A DNA stretch of 19,908 nt, taken from contig JAFZQP010000053.1 of assembly GCA_017620345.1 (NCBI GenBank), positions 1-19,908 of the forward strand, in the 5' to 3' direction. The stretch comes from Lachnospiraceae bacterium (GTDB lineage: Bacteria > Bacillota_A > Clostridia > Lachnospirales > Lachnospiraceae). Within the stretch, counting starts at the first letter, position 1. Every line of letters starts with the position of its first letter. The translations under genes and the position numbers were made by a program. This document shows, one piece after another, positions 16,531 to 19,908 of the stretch. The notes under the pieces are model-generated. The model did not search any database and was not told where the DNA came from. It was given only the letters and a program-made list of their open reading frames with translations.

Positions 16531-17830
16531 AAAGCATATCTCGAAAAAAGCGGCGATAGTAACAGTCTCCGTTGTAGCGGGACTGATACTTGCGATCGCT
16601 GTTGTTATAGTGCTTAGGAAAAACTCTTCGACTGCCGGAAAAGACACAGACGATGATCCGTTCAATCTAACGATCGAGACAGAAAAAGATACCGACACGG
16701 CCGCAGACGGCGAAGAAGATGAGCTTACCATCATTGAAACAGCCTCCGAAGAAACCAAAATTGAAAGTACTGCAGAGACAACTGTTCTGTCCCTTAAAGA
16801 AGATACAAGAAACGGTTATCTCGGAAGATGCGTTTTTCTTGGAGATTCAAGGACCGTGGCAATGGTCAATTACGGCCTCATCAATGACGATGCGGCTCTT
16901 GCACAGATAGGCATCTCACATCCTTCTTTTAAAAAAAATACGTTCATTAACAACGCCGGTAAAGAGTACACTCTGAAATCATATCTTGCATCCCACCAGG
17001 CCCCTGTCATATACATAGCGCTCGGAGTCAACGGTATCAATGATCCTTCCGAAGATCATTATGAAAGCACTTTTGTAGATCTTATCGATACGGTCATGGA
17101 CCAGGCCCCCAATTCCAATGTCGTTCTGATGGCAATAGGACCCGTCAATGATAACGGTACATACAAAAAGACCGTTCAGAATTCATGGATAGAAAAATAT
17201 AATGCTTTTCTCCTTAAGACCGCAGAAGAAAAGCATATATTCTATCTTAATATATCAGAGCTTTTGACCGCGTCAAACGGTCAGGTAAAAAGCGAATACG
17301 ATGCCGGAGACGGACTGCACTACAACGGTGCCGGATGCAGCGCGATACTTGAATATATAGTACAACATCCCGTTCCGGGTATAAGCGATGAAGGTGAATA
17401 TACGGTCCGTTATATCAAGCCTAATCCGAAGACCACAAAAGTCACGATGGATGACGGCTCCGGTATAGATGCGTCAAAGCTTCAGGAGCTTATGAACATG
17501 ATGGTTGACAATGCTACTCCTGTTGCCACTCCGACGCCTACTCCGACCCCGGTATATACATCCGAGCCTACACCTACGCCCACGCCGGAACCTACGCGCA
17601 CACCGACGCCTACGCCGACTCCGAAACCGACGGAGGCTTCCGAGCCGGATCCTACACCGACTCCTACTCCTACTCCTGTCGTAACTGCCGAACCGACAGA
17701 GGCTCCCGAACCAACTCCCACACCTGAGCCAACACCAACGCCGACTCCCGAGCCGACTGAAACTCCCGAGCCTGAGCCTACCGAAGCGCCCGAGCCTGAG
17801 CCGTCCGATGAGCCAAGTGGAGAGGAATAA
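16487..17830 (+). CDS. Membrane-anchored SGNH hydrolase with long Pro/Thr-rich C-terminal tail
   Basis: 447 residues. A basic N-terminus and one helix (about 23-43) anchor it with the rest outside. An acidic, Thr-rich linker (about 50-105) leads to an SGNH/GDSL-type domain. Block I is FLGDSRT with Ser121, LGVNGIND (179-186) corresponds to the GxND block, and DGLHYNGAG carries Asp275 and His278. Such enzymes are usually esterases acting on O-acetyl or other acyl groups of cell-surface glycans. Residues from about 345 to the end are tandem Thr-Pro and Glu-Pro dipeptides with no domain after them. The ATG lies inside the ATPase gene in another frame and has no good ribosome site; coupling to ATPase translation is likely. 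It ends eight bases from the convergent lipoprotein gene. The substrate is unknown. Confidence 0.88.
   Translation: MNQKNKLKSLLRTIKKHISKKAAIVTVSVVAGLILAIAVVIVLRKNSSTAGKDTDDDPFNLTIETEKDTDTAADGEEDELTIIETASEETKIESTAETTVLSLKEDTRNGYLGRCVFLGDSRTVAMVNYGLINDDAALAQIGISHPSFKKNTFINNAGKEYTLKSYLASHQAPVIYIALGVNGINDPSEDHYESTFVDLIDTVMDQAPNSNVVLMAIGPVNDNGTYKKTVQNSWIEKYNAFLLKTAEEKHIFYLNISELLTASNGQVKSEYDAGDGLHYNGAGCSAILEYIVQHPVPGISDEGEYTVRYIKPNPKTTKVTMDDGSGIDASKLQELMNMMVDNATPVATPTPTPTPVYTSEPTPTPTPEPTRTPTPTPTPKPTEASEPDPTPTPTPTPVVTAEPTEAPEPTPTPEPTPTPTPEPTETPEPEPTEAPEPEPSDEPSGEE
17519..17827 (+). repeat. Pro/Thr/Glu tandem-repeat coding region
   Basis: About 100 codons made of degenerate hexamers encoding Thr-Pro, with Glu-Pro becoming commoner toward the end. 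Third bases vary (cct, ccg, ccc, cca), so the protein pattern rather than the DNA is conserved. Such stretches form extended, often glycosylated, stalks or cell-wall-spanning rods. Here it is at the free end, not between domains. The Gly/Val-rich reading frame on the opposite strand is a shadow of this repeat. Confidence 0.85.
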
Positions 17831-17838
17831 ACCGGCGA

Positions 17839-19746
17839 CTAATCTGATACATACACATCTAACGTATATCTGCAGTTATCGGCATCAACAGTGATCACTG
17901 CCGTTCCGGCTGATACCGGTGTTATCGTCCCGTCTTTTTCTATCGTGCATACGGATTCATCCGAAGATCTGAACGTTATATTGTTTGCATTTATCTCATA
18001 CCCTGACAGTTCGTGAATATCATAATTATCAAAGACCGCCATCGGTCTGACCTGCAATATGATCAGATTGTTCACGCTGACTTCGTATCTGCTGCAGACC
18101 GGATAGAACTTAATGATCTCAGTTCCGGTGCAATCCTCAGGCAGCACTCTTACACATACATCTCTTTGAAGTCCCTTATACTCTACCGTGACTGTCGTGA
18201 TACCTTCGTGTATCGGTACAAGATTTCCGTCATCCGATATCTCCAGTATGTTATGATCGTATTTTTTTATAACAACGGGATCTTTCAGTAAACTCTTTCT
18301 CCTATATGTATCCATAAGATAATATCTCATCGGAACATAGTCCGCACCGACATATGTCGTATATGTCAGCTGGTCTGTCATGAGCATTATCGATCCTTCC
18401 CCGAGAAGGGATCCGTCAATGTTTATCTTCTGTTTAAGATTCTGCGCATCATCTTCTTCCCGATCCGGCTCCTGCGTATAATCGATACGTACCGGAACAA
18501 ACCTCGTAGCCCATACTCCCCATTTCTTATTACCCGATCCGGCATATGCATAACCGATGAGTTTTTCGTCATCATCCCTGATATGTCCGCTCTTATCCGA
18601 CATGAGCCCGCAGTTATGGCATCCGCTTATGACGTTGGTATTAAGCTCCGATACGCGGTCAAAGTCGATCCCGTCATCCGACTCATAATACAGCAGGCAA
18701 CTGTCGTCCTTAAATCTCCGGTTGGTTGTAAGTGCTATGAACTTACCGCTGTCTTCAAGATAAGCGACCGACCACGAATCGGAATCGGCATATGTATATC
18801 CTGTAGCATCGGTACAGTCACTCCTGTACGTTGCGATCCCCCTGTACTCCAGCTTAACGGGCCACATCGGATCCGTGATATCCGCAGTATGAACCTGTGT
18901 CGCCCTTACCCATCCGTATACATCCGAGAATGAATCAACAGTGCTGTACATATATATCGTATCATCTACCAGGACAAAGCTCGGCTCTCCTACACCCCAT
19001 CCTATCTCTATACCGTTAAAGTATACGATCGGAACCGGATCGGATCCCCAACCGTCTGCACCCCACTTTTCATATGGTCCGTCCGGATTTTTGCTGCGCG
19101 CAAGAAAGATGCTGTTGCACAGCCCGTCCTGATTGACAGTCGCCGTATATCCCATGTAATAGTATCCGTCATAGCAGAAAACATCCGGATCACACACCGA
19201 TTTAAGATCTGCCGTACCCGGTGTCGGGGACAGCACAGTCTTCTCAATACTCCAGGTATTTCCTCCGTCGTCAGAATGTCTGTAGGTGATCCAGTCATAC
19301 TCCTTCTTGCCGTCGCCGGGAGACGCAAACCATGCATCGATACTTCCGTCTTCATTTAGCATTATCGAAGGACCGTACCTGTAATCGGGCTTCCCGTTTC
19401 CCCACAACGCAAATACGTCCTTTCCGGAATCTTCAAGACGGAGCCGCACATGTTTTTCTGCCTGCTCCTCGTCAGCCTCTTCCTCCGGGGCTTCTGCTTC
19501 TTCTACCAACTCTTCGGCTTCTTTTACCAGCTCTTTGGCTTCTTCCTTGACTTTTTCCACTGCTTCTGTCAGATCAGCTTCATCAGTCTTATCTGTCTGC
19601 CGGTCCGTTTCCTGCACAAAAGAAGCCTGTGATACTTCAGGTTCTTCGGAAATCCCGGCGCACCCTGTCAGGCACAGGATCATACAGGTTATGATCGCTG
19701 CGATAATACGACAGATATATTTCTTTTTACAGAATAACATTATCAT
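17839..19746 (-). CDS. Surface lipoprotein with sialidase/GH43-like beta-propeller and Ig-like (Big2) domains
   Basis: 635 residues. A lipoprotein signal ends at LTGC (Cys29). A Glu/Lys-rich helical stalk (about 55-98) follows. From about 105 to 420 the pattern suggests a beta-propeller: an exact Asp box SDDGGNTW (157-164), DPDVFCYDGYYYMGYTA (185-201), ARSKNPDGPYEKW and GVGEPSFVLVDDTIYMYST. These segments resemble GH43/GH32 and BNR-repeat proteins that bind or cut glycans. Two C-terminal modules (about 485-535 and 540-634) resemble bacterial Ig-like Big2 domains, with GITTVTVEYKG and GTAVITVDADN. Catalytic residues cannot be assigned with confidence. The start at 19746 or a Met two codons later (19740) are both possible, with only a weak AGAGC upstream. 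It follows an unidentified gene by 25 bases and is probably in its operon. Confidence 0.82.
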   Translation of the reverse strand: MIMLFCKKKYICRIIAAIITCMILCLTGCAGISEEPEVSQASFVQETDRQTDKTDEADLTEAVEKVKEEAKELVKEAEELVEEAEAPEEEADEEQAEKHVRLRLEDSGKDVFALWGNGKPDYRYGPSIMLNEDGSIDAWFASPGDGKKEYDWITYRHSDDGGNTWSIEKTVLSPTPGTADLKSVCDPDVFCYDGYYYMGYTATVNQDGLCNSIFLARSKNPDGPYEKWGADGWGSDPVPIVYFNGIEIGWGVGEPSFVLVDDTIYMYSTVDSFSDVYGWVRATQVHTADITDPMWPVKLEYRGIATYRSDCTDATGYTYADSDSWSVAYLEDSGKFIALTTNRRFKDDSCLLYYESDDGIDFDRVSELNTNVISGCHNCGLMSDKSGHIRDDDEKLIGYAYAGSGNKKWGVWATRFVPVRIDYTQEPDREEDDAQNLKQKINIDGSLLGEGSIMLMTDQLTYTTYVGADYVPMRYYLMDTYRRKSLLKDPVVIKKYDHNILEISDDGNLVPIHEGITTVTVEYKGLQRDVCVRVLPEDCTGTEIIKFYPVCSRYEVSVNNLIILQVRPMAVFDNYDIHELSGYEINANNITFRSSDESVCTIEKDGTITPVSAGTAVITVDADNCRYTLDVYVSD

Positions 19747-19771
19747 ATGTTCTGCTCTTTATCTGATGTTG

Positions 19772-19908
19772 TTATTTAAATACCAGGCCGTAATAATCCT
19801 CTATGGCTACCATCCACACCGCAAGGTATTCATCTTTGAACATCTCCGATACATATTCGGTTTTGCCATCGTTCATATACATGGTACGATCCCTGTAATT
19901 TACGACCC
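19772..19908 (-). CDS. C-terminal end of an unidentified protein (cut by window edge)
   Basis: An open frame runs in from the window edge for 44 codons and stops with TAA at 19772-19774. The readable end includes NYRDRTMYMNDGKTEY, then EMFKDEYLAVWMVA, and finishes YYGLVFK. I do not recognise it. The frame is open to the edge, codon use is like its neighbours, and it lies on the same strand 25 bases before the surface lipoprotein. It is therefore probably the preceding gene of that operon, perhaps also a surface or polysaccharide gene. Confidence 0.6.
   Translation of the reverse strand, partial: VVNYRDRTMYMNDGKTEYVSEMFKDEYLAVWMVAIEDYYGLVFK

Noticed and set aside
17482..17721. Gly/Val-rich minus-strand frame that resembles a repetitive structural protein
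   Set aside because: It is the mirror of the Thr-Pro repeat on the plus strand; no ribosome site, and the plus-strand gene has clear SGNH motifs.
1..19908. tRNA, rRNA, CRISPR array, insertion sequence or attachment site
   Set aside because: I looked for regularly spaced repeats, transposase-like products, terminal inverted repeats and rRNA-like stretches and found none; a small structured RNA could still be missed by eye.

Overview
The window looks like chromosomal DNA of a Gram-positive anaerobe of the Clostridia, most probably Lachnospiraceae. The reasons are the YesM/YesN-type sugar sensing operon, lipobox-type sugar-binding proteins, a DUF1846 protein, a Big2-type surface lipoprotein, strong AGGAGG ribosome sites on several genes, and intermediate GC content. 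This placement is inference; no rRNA or tRNA gene is present to test it. I see no mobile element, CRISPR array or origin.

Region 1 (1-5705, all minus strand) is a sugar sensing and uptake module. A promoter just before 5652 drives a tightly packed operon. Its genes encode a membrane-anchored sugar-binding protein, a sensor histidine kinase, an AraC-type response regulator and a lipoprotein sugar-binding protein. Junctions are 4-nt and 11-nt overlaps and one 4-nt gap. A second promoter near 405 then drives a separate gene for an abundant-looking sugar ABC transporter binding lipoprotein, cut by the window edge. The layout resembles the XylFII-LytS-YesN three-component xylose sensors of clostridia. 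The inferred circuit is: sugar bound outside activates the kinase, the regulator is phosphorylated, and transporter genes are switched on. An imperfect direct repeat upstream of the transporter promoter is a candidate operator.

Region 2 (5670-10329) holds ftsH (minus) and a divergent two-gene plus-strand operon for a membrane-bound O-acyltransferase (MBOAT) and an SGNH-type partner, probably for acylating a surface polymer. Region 3 (10315-14403, minus) is an operon of PTS Enzyme I (ptsI), a DUF1846 protein and a sugar-phosphate nucleotidyltransferase. Region 4 (14408-17830, plus) carries a P1B copper-type ATPase without a metal-binding domain, overlapped by a membrane-anchored SGNH hydrolase with a long Pro/Thr tail. 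Region 5 (17839-19908, minus) holds a large surface lipoprotein (Asp-box beta-propeller plus Ig-like domains) and the last codons of an unidentified gene.

Two genes, the membrane-anchored sugar-binding protein and the MBOAT, have an extended -10 box (TGnTATwAT) ending exactly 7 nt before the ATG and no Shine-Dalgarno sequence. This is the pattern expected of leaderless mRNAs. ptsI is nearly the same, with 10 nt. Genes are packed so tightly that two convergent pairs overlap or nearly touch, at 10315-10329 and 17831-17838, without a visible terminator.
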